A stretch of DNA of 6,696 nt. It comes from Thermoplasmatales archaeon. Its GTDB lineage: Archaea > Thermoplasmatota > JASEFT01 > JAUWIS01. The notes beneath the pieces are model-generated. The model made no database searches and was not told where the DNA came from. It was given only the letters and a program-made list of their open reading frames with translations. The number at the start of each line of letters is the position of its first letter. Position 1 is the stretch's first letter. Made by a program: the position numbers and the translations under genes. Shown one piece after another: positions 1 to 4,877 of the stretch. The stretch spans positions 1 to 6,696 of the forward strand of contig JASEEW010000099.1 of assembly GCA_030019485.1 (NCBI GenBank). The letters run 5' to 3'.

Positions 1-1
1 C

Positions 2-172
2 AGGATTCATAGGGGGAGGTTTGGGGCATTTGAAGAGTTTATTGATTGGTATAATCATCGGCCTCATGGTAGTCTTAATTTAAGAAGAGCGGAGACACCA
101 GAGATGGCGTTTTGGAGGAAAATGCCGGAGGAGTATTACTATGGGGTGGCTATTAAATCTTTAGGGTGGTAA
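2..172 (+). CDS. DDE transposase (rve integrase core), C-terminal fragment cut by window edge
   Basis: An open frame enters from the left edge and stops with TAA at 170-172, giving 56 residues. The translation contains FEEFIDWYNHRPHGSL followed by TPEMAF, the typical end of an rve/IS481-like transposase catalytic core (pattern WYN..RPHGSL....TP..AF), and finishes with a short aromatic tail ending in SLGW. In this family the catalytic glutamate lies shortly upstream of the segment seen here, so it and the two aspartates would be outside the window, and activity cannot be judged. The protein would cut and join DNA to move an insertion sequence. It converges with the lipoprotein gene at 195-458. 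I saw no clear terminal inverted repeat after the stop, so the right boundary of the element is undefined. The family call is fairly secure; the exact IS family is not. Confidence 0.85.
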   Translation, partial: RIHRGRFGAFEEFIDWYNHRPHGSLNLRRAETPEMAFWRKMPEEYYYGVAIKSLGW

Positions 173-180
173 AAGCATGA

Positions 181-196
181 AAATAGGTAACTATTT
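181..196. terminator. Small hairpin between convergent transposase and lipoprotein genes
   Basis: AAATAG (181-186), loop GTAA, CTATTT (191-196) form a perfect 6-bp AT-rich stem nine bases after the transposase stop. It reaches into the stop codon of the minus-strand lipoprotein gene. It could end transcription from either side or be a sub-terminal part of the insertion sequence. The stem is short and weak, so the role is inferred from position only. Confidence 0.3.
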
Positions 197-458
197 AAAA
201 GAGGAAATAATTACAGGAAAAGACATCAACATCACCGTATCTTACATCCTTGCTATTGCTGTCTTTGATAATGTACATGATTGCACTCACAGTTGCAGGA
301 TTAGATATGGAGCTTATTATCACACAATATTTTCCCTCTGAATATGTTACAACTGCGTGTGCAGTTGGTGTTTCCTTTTCCTTGCCGCCACCCCATTCTA
401 TGCATCCTGCAGAAACAATTAAACACAGTATAATTATCGGCAGTAAATACTTCCTCAT
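195..458 (-). CDS. Small predicted lipoprotein, possibly truncated at its C-terminus
   Basis: This 87-residue protein begins with a basic MRKY, then a hydrophobic stretch (about residues 5-16) ending in the lipobox V-S-A-G-C, with Cys19 as the predicted lipid-modified residue. The mature part would be anchored outside the cytoplasmic membrane. After the cysteine there is a Gly/Lys/Glu/Thr-rich linker (about 20-32), then a predicted beta-rich segment (about 35-65). I recognise no domain after the signal. The start is well supported: GGTGA (467-463 on the minus strand) lies 4 nt before the ATG, and a TATA box lies at 496-491. The protein is short for a functional lipoprotein, and its last residues (SCNYFLF) differ in character from the rest. 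The coding end lies only 22 bp from the transposase stop, so loss of an original C-terminus by insertion is plausible but unproven. Confidence 0.65.
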   Translation of the reverse strand: MRKYLLPIIILCLIVSAGCIEWGGGKEKETPTAHAVVTYSEGKYCVIISSISNPATVSAIMYIIKDSNSKDVRYGDVDVFSCNYFLF

Positions 459-490
459 ACTCTCACCATGTTATATTATGAACTACATTG

Positions 491-499
491 TATAAATAA
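491..499 (-). promoter_or_regulatory. TATA box of the lipoprotein gene
   Basis: On the minus strand the sequence reads TTATTTATA across 499-491. A start site about 25 nt downstream would fall near 468, just ahead of the GGTGA ribosome binding site at 467-463. That implies a 5' leader of only about 10 nt. The placement matches the layout of the genes starting at 2956 and at 6588 (minus strand). It is inferred from sequence and spacing. Confidence 0.5.
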
Positions 500-514
500 C
501 TATCTTTTTTTATG

Positions 515-530
515 GAGAAACTTTTAATAA
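515..530 (+). promoter_or_regulatory. BRE/TATA promoter of the rpl44e operon
   Basis: GAGAAAC (515-521) followed by TTTTAATA (522-529) fits an archaeal BRE plus TATA element. A start about 26 nt downstream would fall near 551, a few bases before the ATG at 555. No ribosome binding site is seen before that ATG (the preceding bases are TTACCCTATGTT), so the first gene of the operon is probably leaderless or nearly so. A second T-rich stretch at 503-512 is a weaker alternative. Confidence 0.5.
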
Positions 531-554
531 TGATTGACGTTATTACCCTATGTT

Positions 555-836
555 ATGAAACTACCTTCAGTGGTTAAGATATATTGTCCCTACTGCAAAA
601 CCCATACTGAGCATGAGGTAGAAAAAGTAAAAAAAAGAAAAGCATCCGAGTTGAAGCAGGGTCAGAGGAGATTCAGAAGGGTGATGGCTGGCTACAGGGG
701 TTTTCCAAGGGCGAAGCCTGAGGGAAGGGAGAAGCCGACAAGGAGGATTGCACTCAGGTTCAGATGCAAAAAATGCAAAAAGGCGCATCAGAGGCCGGGC
801 AGGAGGGCAAAAAGGTTCGAGTTGGTTGGTGGATGA
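555..836 (+). CDS. rpl44e: Large ribosomal subunit protein L44e (eL42 family)
   Basis: The 93-residue product binds the large ribosomal subunit near the tRNA exit site, as known for this family. It shows the family signature throughout: CPYC (Cys11, Cys14) and CKKC (Cys71, Cys74) form the zinc site, with HTEHEVEKVKKRKASEL at 17-33, GQRRFRR at 36-42 and the hallmark GFPRAKPEGREKPTR at 49-63. The frame stays open upstream to a TTG at 534, but the ATG at 555 gives the usual family length and lies just after the predicted start site. The gene opens an operon with rps27e, aIF2-alpha, nop10 and a PAC2 gene. One base separates its stop from the rps27e ATG. This order is common in euryarchaea. The identification is secure; the start is probable. 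Confidence 0.96.
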   Translation: MKLPSVVKIYCPYCKTHTEHEVEKVKKRKASELKQGQRRFRRVMAGYRGFPRAKPEGREKPTRRIALRFRCKKCKKAHQRPGRRAKRFELVGG

Positions 837-837
837 A

Positions 838-1002
838 ATGACAGGCAGGTTTATAAAAACAAAATGTCAGGACTGCGGAAACGAGCAGGTATCGTTCAGC
901 AAGCCTGCTACTGCTGTCAGGTGCTCTGTTTGCGGTGCCACGCTGGCTGTGCCAAAAGGCGGTAAGGCTGAGCTGAAAGGAAAGGTTGTTGAGGTTTTAT
1001 AA
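838..1002 (+). CDS. rps27e: Small ribosomal subunit protein S27e
   Basis: This 54-residue zinc-ribbon protein of the small subunit has CQDC (Cys10, Cys13) and CSVC (Cys29, Cys32) as the four zinc ligands, with the family's NEQVSFSKPATAVRC segment between them and the conserved P-GGKAELKGKVVEVL end (39-54). It is slightly shorter than most archaeal S27e (about 57-67 residues), with a shortened N-terminus. The ATG at 838 is preceded by a GGTGGATGA stretch that can serve as a ribosome binding site. In-frame GTG (829) and TTG (826) codons would add only a few residues and are less likely. The stop TAA overlaps the aIF2-alpha ATG by one base, which points to coupled translation. Identification is secure. 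Confidence 0.95.
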   Translation: MTGRFIKTKCQDCGNEQVSFSKPATAVRCSVCGATLAVPKGGKAELKGKVVEVL

Positions 1003-1769
1003 TGAGGCCATCTGAGTTGCCAGATGCTGGTGAGCTTGTTATAGGTACTGTCAAAAAAGTGAAGGATTTTGGTGTGACTGTAGCCCTGGATGAATACCCT
1101 GACATGGAGGGTTTCATTCACATAGCAGAGGTGGCATCTGGGTGGGTAAAATACATCAGGGATTATATAAGGGAGGGGCAGAAGGTTGTATGCAAGGTTA
1201 TCAGGGTTGAGTCCGGAAAAGGCGTTGTAAACCTTTCCCTGAAGCAGGTGAACGAGCATCAGAGAAGGGAGAAAATCCAGGAATGGAAGAATGAAACAAA
1301 GGGCGAAAAATTATTTGAGATATTAGCGAACAGGATGAATAAGGACATGAAGGAATGCTATGAGGCCTTTGGCTACAAATTGATTAAAAAATACGACTCC
1401 CTGTATTCTGCATTTGAGAAAGCATCCGCAGATCAAATCACACTGGAGGAAAACGGGTTCACAGGGGAGTGGGTAAAACATTTTATAGAGGTGGCAAAAG
1501 AAAATATTGTGCCCCCCTCTGTGGGGATTACAGGACTACTGGAGATTACCTGCCCCCTGCCTGATGGGGTGAAGCATATAAAAGAGGCACTGTCAAAAGC
1601 AGAGCTCTCAAAGGATGTTGTTGTTAGGTATGTCGGCGCTCCAATGTACAGAATAACCGTAAAATCCTCTGACTATAAAAATGCTGAGGGTATTTTGAAA
1701 AAGGCGGTGGAAAGGGCGATTACATATATTAGGGAGCATAATGGTAAGGGGGAGTTTCACAGGAAGTGA
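1002..1769 (+). CDS. eif2a: Translation initiation factor 2 subunit alpha (aIF2-alpha)
   Basis: The 255-residue protein is the alpha subunit of the aIF2 heterotrimer, which delivers initiator Met-tRNA to the small ribosomal subunit. Residues about 8-84 form an S1/OB RNA-binding domain (GELVIGTVKKVKDFGVTVAL, EGFIHIAEVASGW, VVNLSLKQV). Residues about 87-170 form the helical domain. About 173-250 is the alpha/beta domain that contacts the gamma subunit, with the conserved GAPMYRI (202-208). Ser46 in the EVAS-GW motif aligns, by my recall, with the serine reported as phosphorylated in Pyrococcus aIF2-alpha. The eukaryotic Ser51 position itself is an alanine (Ala45). Length is close to the family norm. 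The ATG overlaps the rps27e stop by one base and has GAGGT at 991-995. Identification is secure. Confidence 0.97.
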   Translation: MRPSELPDAGELVIGTVKKVKDFGVTVALDEYPDMEGFIHIAEVASGWVKYIRDYIREGQKVVCKVIRVESGKGVVNLSLKQVNEHQRREKIQEWKNETKGEKLFEILANRMNKDMKECYEAFGYKLIKKYDSLYSAFEKASADQITLEENGFTGEWVKHFIEVAKENIVPPSVGITGLLEITCPLPDGVKHIKEALSKAELSKDVVVRYVGAPMYRITVKSSDYKNAEGILKKAVERAITYIREHNGKGEFHRK

Positions 1770-1773
1770 AAAA

Positions 1774-1938
1774 ATGGGAACACTGATGAGGAAATGTGAA
1801 AAATGCAGTGAATACACGCTGAAGGATGTTTGCAAAAAATGTGGTGCAAAAACAGTTGTTCCTGTACCATCCCGTTTTTCACCAGAGGACAGATATGGTA
1901 AATACAGAAGAATGCTGAAGAGGTGCACCTATGGATAA
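1774..1938 (+). CDS. nop10: H/ACA ribonucleoprotein subunit Nop10
   Basis: Nop10 joins Cbf5, Gar1 and L7Ae with a guide RNA to convert uridines in rRNA to pseudouridine. The 54-residue product has the archaeal zinc ribbon, CEKC (Cys8, Cys11) and CKKC (Cys20, Cys23), with YTLKDVC between the pairs. The signature PSRFSPEDRYGKYRR (32-46) is the segment that docks on Cbf5. The frame is open upstream to 1741, inside the end of aIF2-alpha. The ATG at 1774 is preferred because GTGA (1766-1769) sits exactly 4 nt before it and the length then fits the family. The ATG at 1786 (50 residues) remains possible. The last 8 bases overlap the next gene (ATGGATAA), so the two are probably translationally coupled. 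Confidence 0.93.
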   Translation: MGTLMRKCEKCSEYTLKDVCKKCGAKTVVPVPSRFSPEDRYGKYRRMLKRCTYG

Positions 1939-2680
1939 TGTGCTGGTAAAATATATTAAAGAGCCGAAGCCCGTGAATCCTGTGCTTATTGAGGGTCTGC
2001 CTGGTGTCGGGAATGTTGGAAAACTTGCAGCAGACCATCTGATTGATGAAACAGGTGCTGAAAAAATTGCTGAAATATACTCAAAGCATTTCCCACCCCA
2101 GGTGGTTGTTGAGGATAATGGTGTGATAAAGCAGGTAAACAATGAGTTATACTATTTAAAAAAGCCTGAGAGTATTATACTTGCAGGCGACTATCAGGGA
2201 CTTACCCCCGAGGGTCAGTATGAACTTGCAGATGTTGTTTTGAGCATAGCAGAAAAATTTGCTGTGAAAAAGATTTTTACTTTGGGCGGCTACGGGCTTG
2301 GAAGAATGATTAAAAGGCACAGGGTTCTTGGTGCAGCAACAAACGAGGAGCTTGTAAAAGAGATGAAAAAATATGGTGTTGTGTTTCCAAAGGGTGAGCC
2401 TGGAAGCGGAATCATAGGCGCGAGTGGTCTGCTGCTTGGTATGGGAATGCTCAGGGGCATGGACGGGGTCTGCCTCATGGGTGAGACATCAGGTTATTTT
2501 GTTGACCCTAAGGCTGCAAGGGCAGTGCTTGAGATACTGACAAGGATTCTAGGAATAAAAATTGATTTTTCAAAGCTGGATGAAAAAGCTGCTGCGATTG
2601 AAAGAATTGCATTAAGGATGAAGGAGATGGAGAAACAGGAAATAAAAAGGAAAAGGGAAGACTTGGGGTACATTGGATAA
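1931..2680 (+). CDS. PAC2-family proteasome assembly chaperone
   Basis: The 249-residue protein belongs to the PAC2/PbaB-like family, whose archaeal members help assemble the 20S proteasome core. Visible family segments are LIEGLPGVGNVGKLAADHLI (19-38), GDYQGLTPEGQYELAD (86-101), TLGGYGLGR (117-125), GASGLLLGMG (163-172) and GETSGYFVDPKAARAVLEIL (184-203). A charged helix, probably coiled-coil (about 215-243), leads to the C-terminus LGYIG. That ending loosely recalls the hydrophobic-Tyr-X tails that dock on proteasome alpha rings, but it has two residues after the tyrosine instead of one. A strong ribosome binding site, GAGGTG (1919-1924), lies 6 nt before the ATG, which overlaps the nop10 stop by 8 bases. 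It is the last gene of the operon and is followed by a terminator-like hairpin. The family is secure; the exact partner is inferred. Confidence 0.9.
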   Translation: MDNVLVKYIKEPKPVNPVLIEGLPGVGNVGKLAADHLIDETGAEKIAEIYSKHFPPQVVVEDNGVIKQVNNELYYLKKPESIILAGDYQGLTPEGQYELADVVLSIAEKFAVKKIFTLGGYGLGRMIKRHRVLGAATNEELVKEMKKYGVVFPKGEPGSGIIGASGLLLGMGMLRGMDGVCLMGETSGYFVDPKAARAVLEILTRILGIKIDFSKLDEKAAAIERIALRMKEMEKQEIKRKREDLGYIG

Positions 2681-2740
2681 AGAGAAAAAGAAAATGGTGG
2701 AGGGGTTGCTGAAGGCAACCCCTCAATTCTCTTTCTTTCC
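2679..2740 (+). terminator. Hairpin terminator region after the PAC2 gene
   Basis: GAGGGGTTGC (2700-2709) and GCAACCCCTC (2715-2724) form a perfect 10-bp stem with loop TGAAG. AAAGAGAA (2679-2686) can also pair with TTCTCTTT (2727-2734), extending the structure across an internal loop. A pyrimidine-rich run, TTCTCTTTCTTTCC, follows at 2727-2740 and could act as the archaeal termination tract. Its position directly after the last gene of the operon supports a terminator. It is also the first member of the hairpin cluster listed next. Confidence 0.55.
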
Positions 2741-2889
2741 GCCAGCCCGAAGAAAAACATTTGTTTTTCTGAGGCAAACAGGAAAACAGGTGTTTTCCTG
2801 TGAGGTTTTCTTTCTCTTGTAAAGAGATGCGACGGAAAACGCCAAAGGCGTTTTCCTAGCAACGTATGGAATTGCCTTTGGCAATTCCA
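2700..2889. repeat. Cluster of six consecutive perfect inverted repeats in an intergenic region
   Basis: Six perfect short palindromes lie one after another between the PAC2 gene and the membrane zinc-ribbon gene. They are H1 2700-2724 (10 bp, loop TGAAG), H2 2751-2770 (AGAAAAACA/TGTTTTTCT, 9 bp, loop TT), H3 2778-2801 (ACAGGAAAACA/TGTTTTCCTGT, 11 bp, loop GG), H4 2813-2827 (TCTCTT/AAGAGA, 6 bp, loop GTA), H5 2834-2856 (GGAAAACGCC/GGCGTTTTCC, 10 bp, loop AAA) and H6 2867-2889 (TGGAATTGCC/GGCAATTCCA, 10 bp, loop TTT). Together they cover about 130 of 190 bases. H2, H3 and H5 share A-rich left arms, and H2 and H3 are both followed closely by GAGG. H2 is further closed by GCC (2745-2747) pairing with GGC (2773-2775). 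The cluster could be a structured RNA, a dispersed palindromic element or stacked terminators. The sequence does not decide between these. Confidence 0.75.
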
Positions 2890-2908
2890 GAGTAAGAAAG
2901 GGCTGTGA

Positions 2909-2923
2909 GCGAAATTTTTATAA
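2909..2923 (+). promoter_or_regulatory. BRE/TATA promoter of the membrane zinc-ribbon gene
   Basis: GCGAAA (2909-2914) followed by TTTTTATAA (2915-2923) is the best BRE/TATA match in the window. A start about 26 nt downstream falls near 2945. That is just before the GTGAT ribosome binding site at 2947-2951 and leaves about 10 nt of leader before the ATG at 2956. It shows that this gene is transcribed separately from the upstream operon. Confidence 0.7.
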
Positions 2924-2955
2924 GGCAGTAACTGGTTATCAGACCTGTGATATCT

Positions 2956-3438
2956 ATGAAGGAAATAAAAAGTCTGTGGGTTGTGCCGATAGTGATTCTT
3001 ATAATCGGGTTGATAGCCCTGGGTTATGGGCTGGTAAAAATGTGCACACTAGGAGGAGGCGTTGGCCACATTGCAGGCTCAGTTATATTTGGAGTAATTA
3101 TAGTGCTCATCGTTCTGCTCACAACATTTGTAGAGCTAAAAGCTGTCAAACCTGCTGGGGAACCATCTGAGATTGCTGAGGAAGCAGCAAAGGAAGAGGT
3201 CGCAGAGGAAGAAGAGGAAAGGCTAGCTGAGGAAAAAATAGAGGAAGTCCTGAAAGAAGAAGAACATGCCGAGGAAAAAATAGAAGCGCCGGAAGAGACC
3301 GCTGAAGAAGAGGTTGCTGAAGAAGAAAAAATTGAAGAGGAAGCTGAGGAGGACATGGTTGTATGCGGCGGCTGCGGCGCTCTGGTTCCAGCATCAAGCA
3401 AGAAATGCCCAAACTGCGGTGCAGAGTTTGAAGAGTGA
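2956..3438 (+). CDS. Two-helix membrane protein with acidic Glu/Ala-rich stretch and C-terminal zinc ribbon, function unknown
   Basis: I do not recognise a named family for this 160-residue protein, but its architecture is clear. Two membrane segments lie at about 7-27 and 37-59, with a short Gly-rich turn between them. Lysines before the first and after the second place both ends in the cytoplasm. Residues about 68-134 are extremely rich in Glu and Ala, with 14-residue periodicity (AEEKIE recurs after 14 residues), suggesting a long acidic helix or coiled coil. The C-terminus is a short zinc ribbon: CGGC (Cys137, Cys140) and CPNC (Cys151, Cys154). The ATG at 2956 is chosen because GTGAT (2947-2951) lies 4 nt before it; a GTG at 2947 would add three residues but is part of that site. 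It has its own promoter and stands alone between two housekeeping operons. It may be a membrane-tethered scaffold, but no function can be assigned. Confidence 0.88.
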   Translation: MKEIKSLWVVPIVILIIGLIALGYGLVKMCTLGGGVGHIAGSVIFGVIIVLIVLLTTFVELKAVKPAGEPSEIAEEAAKEEVAEEEEERLAEEKIEEVLKEEEHAEEKIEAPEETAEEEVAEEEKIEEEAEEDMVVCGGCGALVPASSKKCPNCGAEFEE

Positions 3439-3450
3439 AACTATTTTATA
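3437..3450 (+). promoter_or_regulatory. BRE/TATA promoter of the rpoK operon
   Basis: GAAAC (3437-3441) followed by TATTTTATA (3442-3450) fits an archaeal promoter and overlaps the stop codon of the preceding gene. The predicted start is near 3473, giving a leader of about 30 nt before rpoK. This is longer than the leaders predicted elsewhere in the window. Confidence 0.55.
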
Positions 3451-3468
3451 ATGGCAAAAGGTTAAAGC

Positions 3469-3482
3469 ATAGGCTTGCCTAT
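3469..3482. promoter_or_regulatory. Inverted repeat at the predicted rpoK start site, possible operator
   Basis: ATAGGC (3469-3474), TT, GCCTAT (3477-3482) is a perfect 6-bp inverted repeat centred about 29 bp after the TATA box. It covers the expected transcription start. A dimeric repressor bound here would block initiation. Chance occurrence is possible at this length, and no regulator is identified. Confidence 0.3.
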
Positions 3483-3494
3483 CCCCTGATTCAA

Positions 3495-3500
3495 GGTGAT
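3495..3500 (+). promoter_or_regulatory. Ribosome binding site that sets the rpoK start
   Basis: GGTGAT is complementary to the conserved archaeal 16S rRNA 3' end (AUCACC). It ends 4 nt before the TTG at 3505, the same spacing seen before nop10, the gene at 2956 and both minus-strand genes. It overlaps the in-frame GTG at 3496, which is therefore unlikely to be the start. Confidence 0.65.
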
Positions 3501-3504
3501 ATTG

Positions 3505-3681
3505 TTGGAGTACACAAGATTTGAGAAAGCCGCAATCATAGGCACAAGGGCATTGCAGATTGCCCTAGGCGCACCTGTACTGATAAAAATACCAAAAAAC
3601 GTTATAGATCCTCTCAAGATTGCAATGCTTGAGTTTGAAAAAAACATTATACCCATTACTGTGAAAAGAGGAGAAACATGA
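3505..3681 (+). CDS. rpoK: DNA-directed RNA polymerase subunit K
   Basis: This 58-residue subunit is the archaeal counterpart of eukaryotic Rpb6 and bacterial omega, which stabilise the polymerase clamp/core assembly. It shows the full archaeal signature: YTRFEKAAIIGTRALQIALG (3-22), APVLI (23-27), then DPLKIAMLEFEKNIIPITVKR (35-55). A TTG start at 3505 gives the usual N-terminus (MEYTRFEKA) and is set by the GGTGAT site. GTG 3496 and TTG 3502 are in frame but lie in or against that site. The stop overlaps the enolase start as ATGA. In many euryarchaea this cluster begins further upstream with ribosomal proteins and rpoN; here rpoK is first and has its own promoter. Confidence 0.94.
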   Translation: MEYTRFEKAAIIGTRALQIALGAPVLIKIPKNVIDPLKIAMLEFEKNIIPITVKRGET

Positions 3682-4877
3682 CAATAATTGAGGATTTATT
3701 CATTAGAAAAATCATTGACAGCAGGGGCTGCCCTACTGTGGAGGTAGATGTTTTTACAACCACTGGTTTTGGAAGAGCTGCTGCTCCAAGTGGTGCATCT
3801 GTTGGCACATATGAGGCCACAGCGTTTCCAAAAAATGGTGTTGACTCCGCTATTAACTTTTTCAAAAAATCAGTAGCTCCAAAACTTGTCGGCAAGAACG
3901 CATCTAACCAGAGGGATGTTGATGCTACCCTGCATGAGATTGACGGCACTGAAAAATTCTCAAAAATTGGTGGGAATGTTGCTGTTGCATTATCCATCGC
4001 CTGCGCTAAAGCATCCGCAGACGCGTTTTGTCTTCCACTGTACAAGTACCTGGGTGGGAGTTTTGCATCAAAATTACCAAAACCACTTGGCAATGTACTG
4101 GGTGGTGGGAAGCACGCAATCGGTGGACCTGACATTCAGGAATTTCTTGTAACAACGTTTGCACCCATAAAGGAAGCAGTGTTTGGTAATGCAGAGGTTC
4201 ATAAAAAGGTGAAAGAGGAATTAAAGCATCGTTTCCCAGGAGCGGCTATTGGAAGGGGGGATGAGGGTGCATGGGTTGCGCATCTTGGTAATGAGGAGGC
4301 GCTTGATGTTGTCTCATATGCCTGCAAAACTGTGTCTGAGAGAACGGGTTTTGAAATAAAGCCGTCGTTGGATTTTGCTGCATCAGAGTTTTACAAGAAT
4401 GGAAAATACAGGTACAAGGATAAAACACTTGGGCCTGAGGAGCAGATAAATTTTGTTGCAGAGCTTGTTGATAAATATGGTTTGTATCTTGTTGAGGACC
4501 CTTTGAATGAAAATGATTTTGAGGGCTTTGCTAAACTCACTGAAATGATTGGTGACAGATGCATTGTTGTAGGGGATGACCTTTTTGTGACAAACAAAAA
4601 AAGATTAGAAAAAGGCATCAAGATGGGTGCATGCAACAGCATATTAATCAAGCCGAACCAGATTGGGACATTAACAGACATGTTTGAGACAGTATCACTT
4701 GCTCAAAGCAACAGGTACATACCGGTTATGTCTCACAGAAGTGGGGAAACAACCGATGATGTGATAGCGCATCTGGCAGTAGCATTTGGCTGCCCGATTA
4801 TAAAGACAGGTGTTGTTGGCGGCGAAAGAACAGCAAAACTCAACGAACTAATAAGGATAGGTGAGAAGAATGGATGA
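3678..4877 (+). CDS. eno: Enolase (phosphopyruvate hydratase)
   Basis: Enolase interconverts 2-phosphoglycerate and phosphoenolpyruvate in glycolysis and gluconeogenesis, in the cytoplasm. All expected active-site residues are visible: the mobile loop SGASVG (38-43), His146 in GGKHAIGG, Glu155 in QEFLV, Glu196 in GDEGAW, metal ligands Asp232 (LDFAASEF), Glu273 (VEDP) and Asp300/Asp301 (VGDDLFVTN), catalytic Lys325 (LIKPNQIGTL), SHRSGET (352-358) and Lys376 (IKTG). The end, GGERTAKLNELIRI, is the form seen in archaeal enolases. At 399 residues it is shorter than the usual 415-435, apparently through trimmed loops rather than truncation, since both ends align. The ATG overlaps the rpoK stop (ATGA) and has GAGGAG just upstream. 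The C-terminus overlaps rps2 by 8 bases. Confidence 0.97.
   Translation: MTIIEDLFIRKIIDSRGCPTVEVDVFTTTGFGRAAAPSGASVGTYEATAFPKNGVDSAINFFKKSVAPKLVGKNASNQRDVDATLHEIDGTEKFSKIGGNVAVALSIACAKASADAFCLPLYKYLGGSFASKLPKPLGNVLGGGKHAIGGPDIQEFLVTTFAPIKEAVFGNAEVHKKVKEELKHRFPGAAIGRGDEGAWVAHLGNEEALDVVSYACKTVSERTGFEIKPSLDFAASEFYKNGKYRYKDKTLGPEEQINFVAELVDKYGLYLVEDPLNENDFEGFAKLTEMIGDRCIVVGDDLFVTNKKRLEKGIKMGACNSILIKPNQIGTLTDMFETVSLAQSNRYIPVMSHRSGETTDDVIAHLAVAFGCPIIKTGVVGGERTAKLNELIRIGEKNG

Noticed and set aside
250..495. Plus-strand open frame opposite the lipoprotein gene
   Set aside because: The minus strand has a signal peptide with lipobox, a correctly spaced GGTGA site and a TATA box. The plus-strand frame has none of these and is explained as its shadow.
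1002..1769. Eukaryote-like Ser51 phosphorylation control in aIF2-alpha
   Set aside because: The residue aligned with eukaryotic Ser51 is Ala45. Only the neighbouring archaeal serine (Ser46) is present, so eukaryotic-style control cannot be claimed.
2494..2862. Long minus-strand open frame (122 codons) crossing the hairpin cluster and the end of the PAC2 gene
   Set aside because: Half of it is the antisense of the well-conserved PAC2 coding region, the rest is palindromic intergenic DNA, and there is no promoter or ribosome binding site in front of it.
2700..2889. CRISPR array
   Set aside because: The palindromes differ in sequence and spacing. There are no identical direct repeats separated by equal-length spacers, and no cas genes.
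3024..3401. Ser-rich minus-strand open frame opposite the membrane zinc-ribbon gene
   Set aside because: The Ser/Ala-rich translation is what antisense of Glu/Ala-rich codons produces; the plus strand has the promoter, ribosome binding site and zinc ribbon.
3678..4877. Enolase as a degenerate or inactive paralogue because it is short (399 residues)
   Set aside because: All expected catalytic and metal-binding residues are present and both termini align, so the shorter length looks like compact loops in a functional enzyme.
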